A stretch of 64,000 nt of DNA, taken from positions 12,148,428-12,212,427 of the forward strand of contig OZ023194.1 in NCBI GenBank assembly GCA_963995505.1, in the 5' to 3' direction. Below, one piece after another: positions 1 through 11,829 of this stretch (position 1 is the stretch's first letter; the number at the start of each line of letters is the position of its first letter). The position numbers and the translations under genes were made by a program. Source of the DNA: Hypericum androsaemum (taxonomy: Eukaryota > Streptophyta > Magnoliopsida > Malpighiales > Hypericaceae). The notes beneath the pieces are model-generated. The model was not told where the DNA came from. It made no database searches and worked only from the letters and a program-made list of their open reading frames with translations.

Positions 1-1992
1 TATTATAAAAAGCAGGTTAAGGTTCTGGAATCTCAGATATGTTACTCATTTTCATAGAAAACAGCATAAGCAATCACCAAGCACGGTACTTTTAATTTTG
101 ACTACTACGACGCGATTGGCAGGTGGATATCAAACACATATATATATAGAGGCCAACTCGTGTGAGGATGCTCTAGCTAACCACGACTTTGAGCTATCTT
201 TAGGGTCTCACTACTTTTGTAATCCTCCAGAGGACATTCGGCCCCTAATATTAAGAGACCTAAATTACGTCTTATTTCTGAGATCGGTTGTAATTTTTGC
301 TTTTGAATGAATAAATAAATATATGCTAGGGGAACCTATAACTTGACAAAAAAAAATCACCAAGCACGGTACTTTTAATTTGAACATGACTGATACTTGT
401 AGTTTTTCTCTCTTTTTTTCCTTTCTTTGATACTTGTACCCCTCAGAGAAAGGAAAAAAACTACAAGTATCGCAGACTTTTTCGGTGAAAAAGGTACCAG
501 ATTACGAAGAAGTGGGTCGATGAAAATTACTTGGATATATTGGTCAAATCTTCTTTTACATTCTTCCCATCCTCATGTTTTGGTGGTCATCGTCGATAGC
601 AACTCTTTCACTTTGCCATGAACCTACCAAAGCAACAACTTAGTCAGGTACACAGACAGAAGTCCATAACAGGACAGGTACCAAACAATTACATTTATGA
701 AGATGCTGAAATGGGCATTAGCGAAATTGGTCAAGGAAAGACAAGCAAGAGAAAATAAGGTAGGAAAGTGCCCAAATGAAAGAAAGAGCACTAGCATGAC
801 AGAAGAATTAAGTCTAAAACAAGGGGCCATTTCATCGAGGCATGCCTAGATTCATTATGCTAGGCTAGATAGCTCCCTAGAAGCCAAACATTAACAAGTA
901 ACCCTTAAGTTCCAGAAAGCCCGCCCGCCAGAGCAACAGTACAAAGCAACTGCTGACCCGAGGGAAGAAACAATAAGGGATATCAGCATGGTGATGGCGA
1001 GTACTTTATATAATGGTTCTTCGACCAAAACCTAAAGCAGTGTGCTTCTCCCAAAACTTTAGCAGTTCAGCTGAAAGATACCTGATTGAATTCAAGCCTC
1101 AGAAATTCGCATCATATAGCAGACTCTCAAACCAGAATGGAAGAGTCAATTATTTGGTCAATCGGAAAGATGGTTATCAAAATGCACTATGAACAAGTTG
1201 AAGCAACATCTTGGTTGTGCTGATTACCGAATGACTGCCTTGCCTACACTTTTGAGACAGGCACCCATCATGTTTCCTCATTTACCAGGACTTATGAACA
1301 TCATTTTGAAATGAAACCGGAACAAGTAGTTACACATTTCAACAGTGAAGGTATCTGTAAAGAAATAGCCTATCAAAACAAAAACAGTGGGAAACCACTA
1401 AATCTTCAGTACAGACCTACTGCAAGCAATTACTTGGAAGGAAAGAAAATCATAACTGGGTGAGTCTCGTGCTCCTGTTGGAATGCCTATATTTGGAATT
1501 TGCCATTCATTCAACAAAAGAAAACCTCTCAAAGTCGGACAGTAAATTCAGCAAGATCAACAACAAATATATGTTCTTTGGTACCTCAGATGTGAAAGAG
1601 TCAGTTCTAACACATACAGATACAAACAAAATCCCTTTAAAAGGGTACAACCCAGCAACAAAGGCTAAGAGCTTGACATAGCTAACATAGAAATAAGATC
1701 ATTGACATCCATCTTTCCCGTCATCCCATGGCAACATGCAACGAAGGTTGTCTCATGAACGAAGTCCGAATTTGGATCATTAGATGGTGGCTGGCTTATC
1801 ACTCTTATGTTCTGAGTCTGTTGCACAATCTATACCTTCCAGATTTGGAAATATGAGAATGTAATTAAGGCAAACAACAAGTTTCCATGAATTTCTTGAT
1901 TTTGAATCTACCTGATGCACATGACAATAGAGATTCATGAGAGCTTTATGAACATAGAAGAAAATAAAAGAAGGATTTAAAAACTTAATTAC
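1..1992. other. Non-coding flank, no gene recognised
   Basis: AT-rich sequence with only short open frames that resemble no family I know. Because ORC3-like exons on the - strand end at about 1993, this stretch should hold the 3' end of that old gene. I searched it by eye for the conserved ORC3 C-terminus and did not find it. It may be deleted, too decayed, or replaced by other sequence. Confidence 0.4.
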
Positions 1993-3165
1993 CTTACTCT
2001 ACTAACTGATTGATAAATTAGACCAGCCTTTTCTCTATAGGGTTGTTTATATGTTTCAGTAGAAATTGCAGATACTCTTGAATTTCTTCGTGTGCCCCTA
2101 GAAACATCTGGTATCTTGGAGTTATGCAACTCGGGATTCAGACAATCACATAGCAAGTCTAGTAGCCGGATCTTGTCAGACTTTACCGTTTCATACAAGC
2201 ACGGAGAGGTATGCATGATATGTTAGCTACATATACAAAATGAAGATAATGACAGAACCAATTAACACGTGAAACAGAAGTAGTCCCAAACATTGAGCTA
2301 TTTGGAGCTCCTAGTGAATCTCTGGGATTTCCCGGACTTAATATTGTCTCGCTCCATATCTATTTATGTCATATATGTAACTAAATAATTGTCATCACAT
2401 CTTCTTCGGATCCTTAAATAAGGATGACATTATATTTCTTAAGTTTGTTTCCTTATAGCTCTAAACATATCATTGAGAATCACCAAAACTAATGCTCTGT
2501 TAATTACGAACATGCCTAGAAGAAGAAATGGATAAATTTTCCATCCACCCTTTTAATAGTTCAGAAATAGTGAATGTGGCCCTAGATATTTTCAGTGTCA
2601 GCAAGGAATGCTCCCACACATAATTAAAGTAAGAGGACTAATAAGCACACAAGTCATTGGCATTTTGAATCATATAAAAAAAAGGTAAGGTATCACAGAC
2701 AAGCACCATATTCATAATAATGACAATTCACCTTTTACGCAGATTCCAAAGAGGAGCTACCGAGTATTTAAATGGCAAAACAGAACATGTATACATCAGG
2801 AAATCACTTTAGAACTAAAAGTCAATAAGTCAACAAGAAAGTGGTGGAAAATGACTGTAGAACTAAACATTAGGAAATTGCTGGGTTGAGTTTCACCTTC
2901 GTCACGATGCTCCAGTGATTCTGTGATCTCTTCAATTCCGATAGTCCATCAATAAAACTTTTTTTTCCAGCAACCTTATTCCTAGAAAAGTTACAAATCA
3001 AAAGGCAGAAGTTATCATCCTCATTCGGCGTTTGGATGGCAATTTTATGACAGTTGTGTAGTACTCAACATTCAACAAACTTCTCAGAAGAAGGAAAGTC
3101 GAAAGCATGCTCGAGCATCATTTCTGGTGAGAGTCCATACTTCTCCTCTAGTAAAGCCTTCAAAT
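1993..3165 (-). pseudogene. ORC3: ORC3-like pseudogene, 3' segment
   Basis: Three blocks on the - strand read like the middle-to-late part of plant origin recognition complex subunit 3, a DNA-replication licensing protein. Block 1 (about 3083-3165) encodes a stretch containing SPEMMLEHAFDFPS. Block 2 (2897-2981) begins after an acceptor AG, encodes NKVAGKK...GLSELKRSQ, and ends at a GT donor. Block 3 (1993-2216) contains CLYETVKSDKIRLLDLL and ends at a GTAATT donor. Order and strand match the 5' segment found at 11.8-13.5 kb, beyond the retrotransposon. No stop interrupts these blocks, but block 3 has no acceptor directly before the conserved start and the C-terminus is missing. Since the 5' segment is frameshifted, I call the whole locus a pseudogene. 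Assignment rests on recalled family sequence. Confidence 0.6.
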
Positions 3166-3170
3166 GGAGA

Positions 3171-3803
3171 TGTTGGACCTTGGGCCCATCAGGCAATTAT
3201 TATTGTGCCTGATTGGGCCCAGGCCCATCAGGCCCATTAGTTGGGTTGGATGGGCCGGTCAACCCGTGTTGACCTGCCAAATGCCACGTAGGCGCCATGT
3301 CAGCGTGACGTGGCACTGACGCAGCCACCGCCAAAGGTGGCGGCCCACGTGGCACGTTGACGTAGCGCCACGCGGCAAAGTTAGGGGAGAGCTTTGCCAC
3401 GCGGTCCGAAGTGCCACGTGGCGGACCCGCGGTCCGAAGTGCCACATGGCGAACATGCGTCCCAGTAGTGCCACGTGGCGCATTCTGGTGTGCCGGATTT
3501 CTCTATAAAAGGGAAAATCCGACTGGACCAATTTGAAAGTTTGCCCACAACCACTCAATAAGAAAGGAAAAATTCTGGATTAGTTCCTGAATTTTGATCA
3601 GATTTTCTATAGAAAAAATCTCGTGAAAATCAATTACGAATCCGTTAAAACGTGATCGTAATTTGACTAGCACGAAGACTTTGTGGACCCGAACCTGTGG
3701 ACCTCTTACTTCAACAAGTAAGTAATTTATTATTAACGAATTAGTTTATTAATTAAACGAGTTTAACACGTAATTACTCGTTAATTACGCGTCGAATCCG
3801 TCA
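3171..3803 (+). repeat. Copia-1 5' LTR
   Basis: 633 bp, starting TG and ending CA, repeated at 10955-11478. A TATA box (TATAAAA, 3504-3510) marks the likely U3/R promoter. Upstream of it lie three CACGTG G-boxes (3346-3351, 3415-3420, 3472-3477) in GC-rich sequence, partly as a 28-bp-spaced duplication of CGCGGTCCGAAGTGCCAC. The 3' LTR is about 110 bp shorter, mainly because this block is reduced there. Confidence 0.93.
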
Positions 3804-3805
3804 AT

Positions 3806-3817
3806 TGGTATCAGAGC
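3806..3817 (+). other. Primer binding site of Copia-1
   Basis: TGGTATCAGAGC, two bases inside the left LTR, is complementary to the 3' end of plant initiator tRNA-Met, the usual Copia primer. Its place fixes the LTR end at 3803 and the element's orientation. Confidence 0.9.
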
Positions 3818-5917
3818 ATGGTTGAAACCATATTTTGATGATGATATGATGTTTTAATTCAAGTAATTATGTGATTTATTGAGTTAAAAATCGTATTAAT
3901 TGTGATTTTATGGAAAATCATAATCCGTTGGACTTTAATGTAATTAATTTAGAACTAGCGGGACTAAATTGAAATTTTGCCTAACCACGCGGGCAAATTC
4001 GTGCATGCGCAAAACCTTAAGGTACCAATCTGAAATTGGACCACTTACGTGGCACCTGCTTGTCATGGACTTCGGTGCAATTTTTGGAAAACTTAGGGAT
4101 TAATTGGAAATTTGTCCCAAAATCCCCAAATCGACAAAAACCCTAATCGGGCGATTTCGCTCCGAATCGAATTCTGTCGATTTCGTCGAAAATCCGACGA
4201 TATCGACGCCGTAGATCGACGTTAGTCGATTCTCCGGTTTTCCCTCGACGTTTCGATACCACTTTTGTGGATCGACGTCACCGGAATTGCGTGATCGAAG
4301 ACGACGACGGCAGAGAGGCGCGGAACGGAGAAGACAACCGCGACGGAGAACGGTCGCACGACGGCCCGCGAGGCTGAGACGGACATGCTCGCAAGGCCGA
4401 GACGAGTCGACTGCGACCGGTCTTGGCCGTTGATTCGCCGCCGTTACGCGGCGGTCGTAGGCGGAGCGGCGGACGATTTTCCGCCCTTCGCAGTCGGGGA
4501 GAGAGAAAGAGAAGGGGAAAATATGCGAGGGGCAAAATCGTAATTTCACGATTTTTCCCGAAAATATTTATACCCGGGTCAAGAAAATCAAAAAACCGGA
4601 CGGATTGGCCTGGTTTCTTGGTTCGACCCAACCTGATTTACGGTCAATTTTGACTTAAATTATTGGGTTTTTTCTCTTTTAATTGGATAAAATTAGTTTT
4701 TATTCAATTAAAATCTAATAAATTGATAAAAATTTTGAGAAATTTTTGTCAATTAGGTTTATTAAAATTATAACAATATTTTTAATAAACTTAAAAAGAA
4801 AATATTTTGGAACGAGTTCCAAGATATGTTAAATTTAACTAAAATCACATGAATTGGTCCATAGTATGATCATCAAAAGATTGAAAAATGAGTTTTTCAA
4901 TCCTATTTTGGGAGAATATGAGAATTAACCCGAAATTGAATTGCAATTGTTACAAGATTTGATGGCTACTAGAGGAAGGTATCTGAACTTCTGTGCAACG
5001 GAACTTCGACAAAAGATTTTGAAGCGCCGTTTACCGTTGCGTGTGCCTAAGGATGACATGTATGTTATCGTTGAGCACATCGAGGCAGTTCACCGAGAGA
5101 TGCAAGACTGCATCTGGGCCGGAGGGTATGATCATGGAGAGGACTGCCCTCTATGTTTCAAGACCTCCTGGTCACGTTGAAAATCCGTGAAGATATGTGT
5201 GTCTTCTCGGAGCCTGAGTTCAATACCCATAAAGATGCTCTCTATGGGCTGATCCACTATCTCGAGGAGAGGGGTCTTCGCAGAGAAATGATACCTTCTT
5301 CTGTTCTGGAGCTGCGAAGCGGTTTGATCTTGAACCGCTACCTCGCTAAGGAATACTATTATAGTTTTCCTCCGCTCCTGATCATCTGGATTATAGAATC
5401 GATCCCGGTTCCGGTGGTGAACTTGGAACTTTCCACCGGATCGTCCTCGCACCCTGTCCCCACATGATCGTCCTCGGACCAGGATCCAGATATGTATCTA
5501 GATTCTCCTACCGGATCGCCTGGACATCCGATCCCTGTGTGATTATATGTTATGTTTAACTGTCCCTATGTACATATGTTGTTTTTTGGGGGACTTTTGT
5601 ACAATAGGTTGAGACCTTGTCTGAGGTTTTGTGCATGTGCGAGCACACTCAGAATGTACAAATGCATGTGTCAAACATGTAATTAAATAAAGATGTTTGT
5701 TTAATTGCTTCCACTTGAGTTTACTATCGATGAACTTTAAACGATTGAAGTTTAAGATTAATACTTGAATGGTGAGGGGAAGCATGCCCGCGACCCACTC
5801 CGATTTTGAGATTAATCAAGAACTTCATGTCATTAAAAGTTATGAGTGATTAGTAAATTGAATCATATTGCCAAATCAAATTTCTAATATGTTCTCATAT
5901 TAAAAATCCCTATAGAA
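3818..5917 (+). other. Long Copia-1 leader with open frames before gag
   Basis: 2.1 kb between the primer binding site and gag. It contains a CpG-rich block (about 4130-4520) and two overlapping open frames on the + strand, 4941-5180 (79 aa, begins MQLLQDLMATRGRYL) and 5153-5467 (104 aa), in different frames. I recognise no domain in either; a frameshift could have split one older ORF. After 5467 there is a short repeated motif around TCGTCCTCG/ATCGCC and AT-rich sequence to the gag start. Whether any part is translated cannot be told from sequence alone. Confidence 0.5.
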
Positions 5918-8900
5918 ATGTCAGTTGCTTCTAGATCCATCATAGCTGAGCTAAACCGTGAGTTAAAACTCAACGGTGAAAACTATGAGAATTGGAGCAT
6001 GAAAATCCACTATGTGCTTGAGGAACAAGAGGTTCTGGAGCACATACATGTAATAATGGATGAGCCTGAAGAAGGCACAACTGCTCAACATAAGCGAGAT
6101 AAGGAAGCTTATGTTATTTGGAAGAGAAAAAATACTACTGCTCGATTGATCTTGTTGAGTTCAATGATGGATGATATCACCAGACAATTTTGCGTGCATG
6201 ACAATGCGAAAGAGTTATGGGATGCTCTCAAACAAAAATTCGGAAAGCTTTCAGTGTCGAAGCTGCGTGCTTTGACTATAAGGTTTGACACCTTTGAAAA
6301 GCGTCCAGAGGTTCCTATGAGGAAACACTTGAGAGTGATGTCCAATATGATCAGTGAACTGGCAGAGGCTGGTCACATACTCAGCAACGAGCAGCAGATT
6401 CAAGCTGTCATCCGTTCTCTACCACCAAGTTGGGAACAGATGAAGATGAATCTTACCCATTCCGATCATTTGGTAACATTTGATGATGTTGTCAGACACC
6501 TTAAGCTGGAAGAAGATCGCCTCCTAGCTATAAAATCCTACCCTGAAGCCCATTCGATTTGTTCGACTGGGAGTGGTGGGAAAAAGAAGAAATGTAAAGG
6601 GAAGGGTAAGTGTAAACAAACTCCAAAGGCAGAAAACCATGGAACCAAGTTGGATGGCTCCAAGGCTATTTCAAAAGTAAAATATTTTAACTATCAGCAG
6701 AAGGGACATTTTGCAAAAGATTGCAAGATGCCCAAGCAGGTACATCTAAACTCAAGTGTGAGTAAGTTGTATGTATCCTCTTGTACCCTTCTAACTGAGT
6801 CACATTCTATGTGGGTGATTGATTCAGGAGCGACAGACCATATAGCTAGAGACCGTTGTTCGTTCGTTGAGTATAGGCGGTTGCCAGCTGGAGCAAAAAC
6901 TATTTTTGTCGGTAACAACTCATGCGTGGATGTGAAAGGCCTGGACACTTGTAGATTACACATTCGTGGTGATCGTGCCCTTCTTTTACATGACGTGTTG
7001 TTTGCTCCAGACATACGAAGGAACCTGATCTCAGTTTTGGCCTTAATGTCTTTAGGTTTTCGGTTGTCGTTTGAGGACGACACCGTTAGATTATTTTTAG
7101 ATGATACCTATTTTGGCCTTAGATATATATCGGAAGGTTTTTTGATTCTGGATATTGATCCTTGTGAAAGTTTTTCCTTTGTCACTAGTTCAAACTCATC
7201 AGAGGATGATATTAAACTATGGCATTCTAGACTTGGCCATATCGGTCAGGATCGTTTAAACCGTCTAGCTAAGGCAGGACTGTTGGGCAATATAGAGAAA
7301 TCTATATTACCTAGTTGCGTATCCTGTCTAGAAAGAAAAAGCACTAGGAAATCTTTTGGTACTGGGGCTAGAGCCAAATTTCTACTACAATTAGTCCATT
7401 CTGACATATGTGGTCCAATGAACGTGAGGGCAAGGCATGGAGCATATTACTTCATCACCTTTATTGACGACTATACTAGATATGGTCTGATATACCTGAT
7501 TTCTCACAAGTCTGATGCCTTAAACTGCTTCATGACATACATGAGTTTTGTTGAGAATCAGAAAGACAGAAAGATAAAGGCCTTACGAACTGATCGTGGC
7601 CGTGAATATCTTTCTGATGAGTTCAAAGCTCTATGCATTGAAAAAGGAATTGAACATCAGTTGTCCATTCCTTATACACCACAGCAAAACGGAGTTGCTG
7701 AAAGAAGGAATAGAATCCTTCTTGATATGGTTAGATCGATGATGGCAGAGGCAAGTTTGCCTATATCATTCTATGGAGATGCGCTCCTAACTGCCGCATA
7801 CGTTCTAAACCGTGTTCCCTCTAAGTCTGTTACAGCTACTCCTTACAAAATATGGACAGATCAGAAGCCCGATTTATCCTATTTTAAGCCATGGGGTGTG
7901 TCATATGTCTATTCTACCTCCAGTACTTTCGGTAAATTAGGACCGAGAGGTAGAAAAAGTATCTTTATAAGATACCCAGAGGTATCTAAAGGGTACGTGT
8001 TCATGGGTGAACTGGACAATGGACATGTAACAGAATTTGAATCATGCGATGTCACTTTTTTGGAAAATGAATTTCCAAAGTTGGGGAAGGTTAGTAGTGA
8101 CCTTACCCTTTATGAGACAAATGAACCAGAATCATCTGGATCACTTCTTCTGAATGGGAGAATTGAGGAGGAAGATAGAGATTTTTTAACTCAAAATAAT
8201 CCGGAAGGTCGTGATCTGAGTTCTGAAAGGGAGGTAATTCCTTATTCCAGTGGGAGTACGGTATTTCTACCCAGTGGGAGTGCGATTCCTGGATATGATG
8301 AATATATGAGAGATGTTTATCAAAATCGGGAATACCGTAGGTCTAGCAGAACTAGCATACCACGCCGACGATTTGACATCGAAGGCGAGGCTAATGTATT
8401 CTTGGTATCACTAAAAAAATTTGGTGGTCCAAGTGAAATTCTGCAGGATGAAGATGAACCAAAGAATGTATTTGGAGCTTTGTCATCTCCAAAATAAACT
8501 GAATGGATGAATACAATGGAAGAAGAAATGTCTTCTATGATCAAAAATCAAGTTTGGGATCTGGTTGACCTACCTAAGAGGCGTAGGGCAATTGGGAATA
8601 AGTGGATTCTCAAAATCAAGCGCAATGCAGATGGCAATATCGAAAGATACAAAGCGCGTTTGGTTGCCCAAGGGTTTAAACAACAGGCTTGGATAGACTA
8701 TGAGGAGACTTTTGTACCTGTTGTTAGATTTACGTCAATTATGGTCATTTTAGCTATGGTTGCTAACATGAATCTAGAATTACATCAAATGGATGTAAAG
8801 ACTGCTTTTCTCCACGGAGAATTGGATGAAGAAATCTATATGATTCAGCCTGAGGGCTACATTCAAAAAGGCTACGAACACAAAGTTTGCAAATTGAATA

Positions 8901-10024
8901 GATCAATTTATGGCCTTAAGCAGTCGTCTAGATAGTGGTATATTCGCTTTCATAATACGATCATGCAGCATAATTTTATAATGATAGACGAATATCATTG
9001 TGTGTATATTAAGCGATCAAGAAAGAAGTTTGTTATCATCACTTTGTATGTTGATGACATACTTTTAGCTGGAAATGACATGGGATTTCTTGTCGAAATC
9101 AAAGATTGGTTATCTTCCAACTTTGAAATGAAAGACATGGGTGAAGCGGATTACATACTCGGAGTTAAGATTTCGAGAAATCGTTCGAAGAGAATAGTGT
9201 CTCTTTCACAAGAGACATATATTCGCAAAGTAGTAGAACATTTCAATTATGATCACAGTAACCCAAAGTACGTCCCATTGGTAAAAGGTCATAATTTGGA
9301 TAAGGACATGTGCCCAAAAATAGCTAAACAACGTGGGAACATGGAGAAGATTCCTTATGCCAATGCAGTTGGATGTCTGATGTACGCAATGTTATGTACT
9401 AGATCTGACATTTGCTATGCTGTTGGGATAGCAAGCAGATATCAGTCTGATTCAGGCAGTACTCACTGGAAGGCTGTCAAAAGGATTTTGAAATATTTGA
9501 ATACTACTGCAGAATACTCCTTGTGCTATCAAGGCCATGACCTGATATTGAGTGGCTATACTGATGCTGATTGGGGAGGTGATCTGGATAAGAAAAAGTC
9601 TACATCTGGATTCATTTTCTTGTTAAACGGGGGTGCTATCTCATGGAGCAGTAAGAAGCAAACATGTGTATCCCTGTCAACAATAGAAGCAGAATATGTA
9701 GCTTCAGCTCATGCTGCACAAGAAGCGGTATGGTTGAAGAGATTCTTAAGCCATCTCTCCCTGATCAACTCGACGGAGCCCGTGAGTCTATTCTGCGACA
9801 ACCAGGCGGCTATAGCTTATGCTAAGGATCCTAGATTCTATAGCAGGGCTAAGCATATAGATATTAAATTTTACTTTGTTAGAAATTTAATAAAATATAA
9901 AAAACTGTGTATGAAACACATATCTACACGAGATATGGCCGCAGATCCAATGACTAAAGCATTACCTCGAGAAGTGTTCGAGAAACATTTTAAGTCACTG
10001 AGTTTACGACGGTTTCATTTATAA
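5918..10024 (+). pseudogene. Copia-1 gag-pol polyprotein gene, two in-frame stops
   Basis: One frame of 1369 codons broken only by TAA at 8495-8497 and TAG at 8933-8935. Domains in order: UBN2-type gag (from MSVASRSIIAELN, residues 1-230); a degenerate zinc knuckle near residue 256 that keeps GHFAKDC but lacks the first two cysteines; aspartic protease with DSGA (about residue 300); GAG-pre-integrase LWHSRLGH (about 434); integrase core with HSDICGP, TDRGREY and PYTPQQNGVAERRNR; reverse transcriptase with QMDVKTAFLHG and YVDDILLAGN (near 9047); RNase H with YTDADWGG (near 9560) and the KHIDIKFYFVR end. The first stop separates integrase from reverse transcriptase, the second lies inside reverse transcriptase. 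No frameshift is needed, so decay is recent or limited. The product would normally assemble virus-like particles and copy the element's RNA into DNA. Confidence 0.93.
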
Positions 10025-10954
10025 TCTAATTAGTTGGAATAAATGATTTTTATTTGGCAATATGAGTTAAATGTGAAACATGTCGGACAGAGAAGTACGG
10101 TGTTTACCTCAGTGGGAGTCAAGAAGTTGATTCCTAGATGAGATGAGGCAGTTATTGGACATACATAAGTGCATGTCCTATGACGGAATACCGTCTTGCT
10201 CAAGAGCAAGTTTCCTTATAGGATGCAGGAATAAGTTGCTGCATTTGGATTTTCTACAATCCATATGATAAGATATAAGTAGAACTTATCATACTGTCTA
10301 TCCTATTAGCCTAGAGTTAAGCTAAGGCTGATACTCTAGTATGGTGTTAAATGACATGTGTTCCTTTAAAAAGGAAAGTACACCGTAACACGTGATTAGT
10401 ATCATGTGTGCTACTCGACCACTGGATGTGATGAAAATGTTGAGTGATTTTACAATCCCTGGTGTGAGACCAATTTTCGAAAACTGTGATTCTCGAAACC
10501 TACCCTTAAGATCCTATACGTATTCTAGAAGTATGGTCCAGTGCTGCTAGCTTGAAAAGTTCATGAAAAGGTTATGGCATAGTAATTCGACCTGGCAGGG
10601 CTGACCAGAAAAGTAGGCTGTATCATTATGAAAAGAATATAGTTAAGGGAGAAGGAACTCTGTTCATCACATTCTGAGTTTCGTGGTTCAGGTGCACCAA
10701 TTGTATTGAAAAGTACAATAGTGAACCCGAATATAATTGTTTGAAATCACTGATGTGAACAATGGAATGTGACATGAGTCCTGGGGTAATAGTATACATT
10801 ATACAAGAAGGTTGTCGAGATGCTACTATTCAAGTAGTCTGAGTGTCCGTGCTCTTGAATTTGGCTTAACATACTCGACGTGTGCTGGTCGCACGAAATC
10901 CTTTAAAAAAATCTGATAACTGTTGATCAAGGTCAATAATAATTGAGTGTGAGA
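10025..10954 (+). other. Copia-1 3' non-coding region
   Basis: 930 bp between the end of RNase H and the 3' LTR without a coding frame. The expected polypurine tract just before the LTR is weak: the last bases are GAGTGTGAGA. Confidence 0.6.
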
Positions 10955-11478
10955 TGTTGGACATTGGGCCTATCAGGCAATTATTATTGTGCCTGATTGG
11001 GCCCAGGCCCATTAGCTGGGTTGGATGGGCCGGTCAACCCGCGTTGACCGGCCCAATGCCACGTAGGCGCCCCGTCAGTGTGACGTGGCGCTGACGCAGT
11101 TACCGCCAAAGGTGGCGGACACGCGGTCCGAAGTGCCACGTGTCACCACGTGGCGCATTCTGGTGTGCCGAATTTCTCTATAAAAGGGAAAATCTGGCTG
11201 GACCAATTTGAAAGTTTGCCCACAACTACTCAATAAGAAAGGAAAAATTCTGGATTAGTTCCTGAATTTTGATCAGATTTTCTATAGCGAAAATCTCGTG
11301 AAAATCAATTACGAATCCGTTAAAACGTGATCGTAATTCGACTAGCACGAAGACTTTGTGGACCCGAACCTGTGGACCTCTTGCTTCAACAAGTAAGTGA
11401 TTTATTATTAACGAATTAATTTGTTAATTAAACAGATTTAACACGTAATTATTCGTTAATTACGCGTCGAATCCGTCA
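10955..11478 (+). repeat. Copia-1 3' LTR
   Basis: 524-bp counterpart of the left LTR, with TATAAAA at 11179-11185 and two CACGTG motifs (11137-11142, 11147-11152). It lacks a 9-bp piece (ATCAGGCCC) and most of the duplicated G-box block. It is followed directly by the target duplication GGAGA. Confidence 0.93.
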
Positions 11479-11829
11479 GGAGAAAAAAAGAAAAGTACTT
11501 AAACATCCGAGCTATTGCACAGTAAGTGATGATCACCGCATATCCGAGGAAAACACCTATTGCATCAGAACTGTTGACCAACAGCCAAAAAGACTACCAA
11601 CATACTATTGTCATGAAGCAGATAAAATGAATCAAGCATAAGGAAGAAAAAAGCAAAGAACCTGAGGATCCTCTCCAAGATGAAAATATAGGAGTAACGA
11701 GCTCAAAGGTTCTCTTAAGAAAAATTGAGCACACCCTATCTGGAAAAGGTCTCACGAAATAACCAAAACATCATCAAAGACACAACCTGATTAAATAAGC
11801 TAGAGCCCTGTAAAGTAGATATTACGAAC

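Larger units (their letters stand above)
3171..11478 (+). mobile_element. Ty1/Copia LTR retrotransposon (Copia-1)
   Basis: Complete in structure: two LTRs that begin TGTTGGAC and end CCGTCA, a tRNA-iMet-type primer binding site just inside the left LTR, one gag-pol frame in Copia order (gag, protease, integrase, reverse transcriptase, RNase H), and a perfect 5-bp target duplication GGAGA at 3166-3170 and 11479-11483. It lies in the ORC3-like pseudogene, close to an intron-exon border, in the opposite orientation. Two in-frame stops in pol show it cannot make its own full polyprotein. The leader (3804-5917) is unusually long at about 2.1 kb, and 930 bp separate the pol stop from the 3' LTR. 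Confidence 0.95.

Noticed and set aside
4100..4631. Two overlapping - strand ORFs (149 and 117 aa)
   Set aside because: They lie in the CpG-rich Copia-1 leader, antisense to the element, with low-complexity Arg/Ser-rich sequence.
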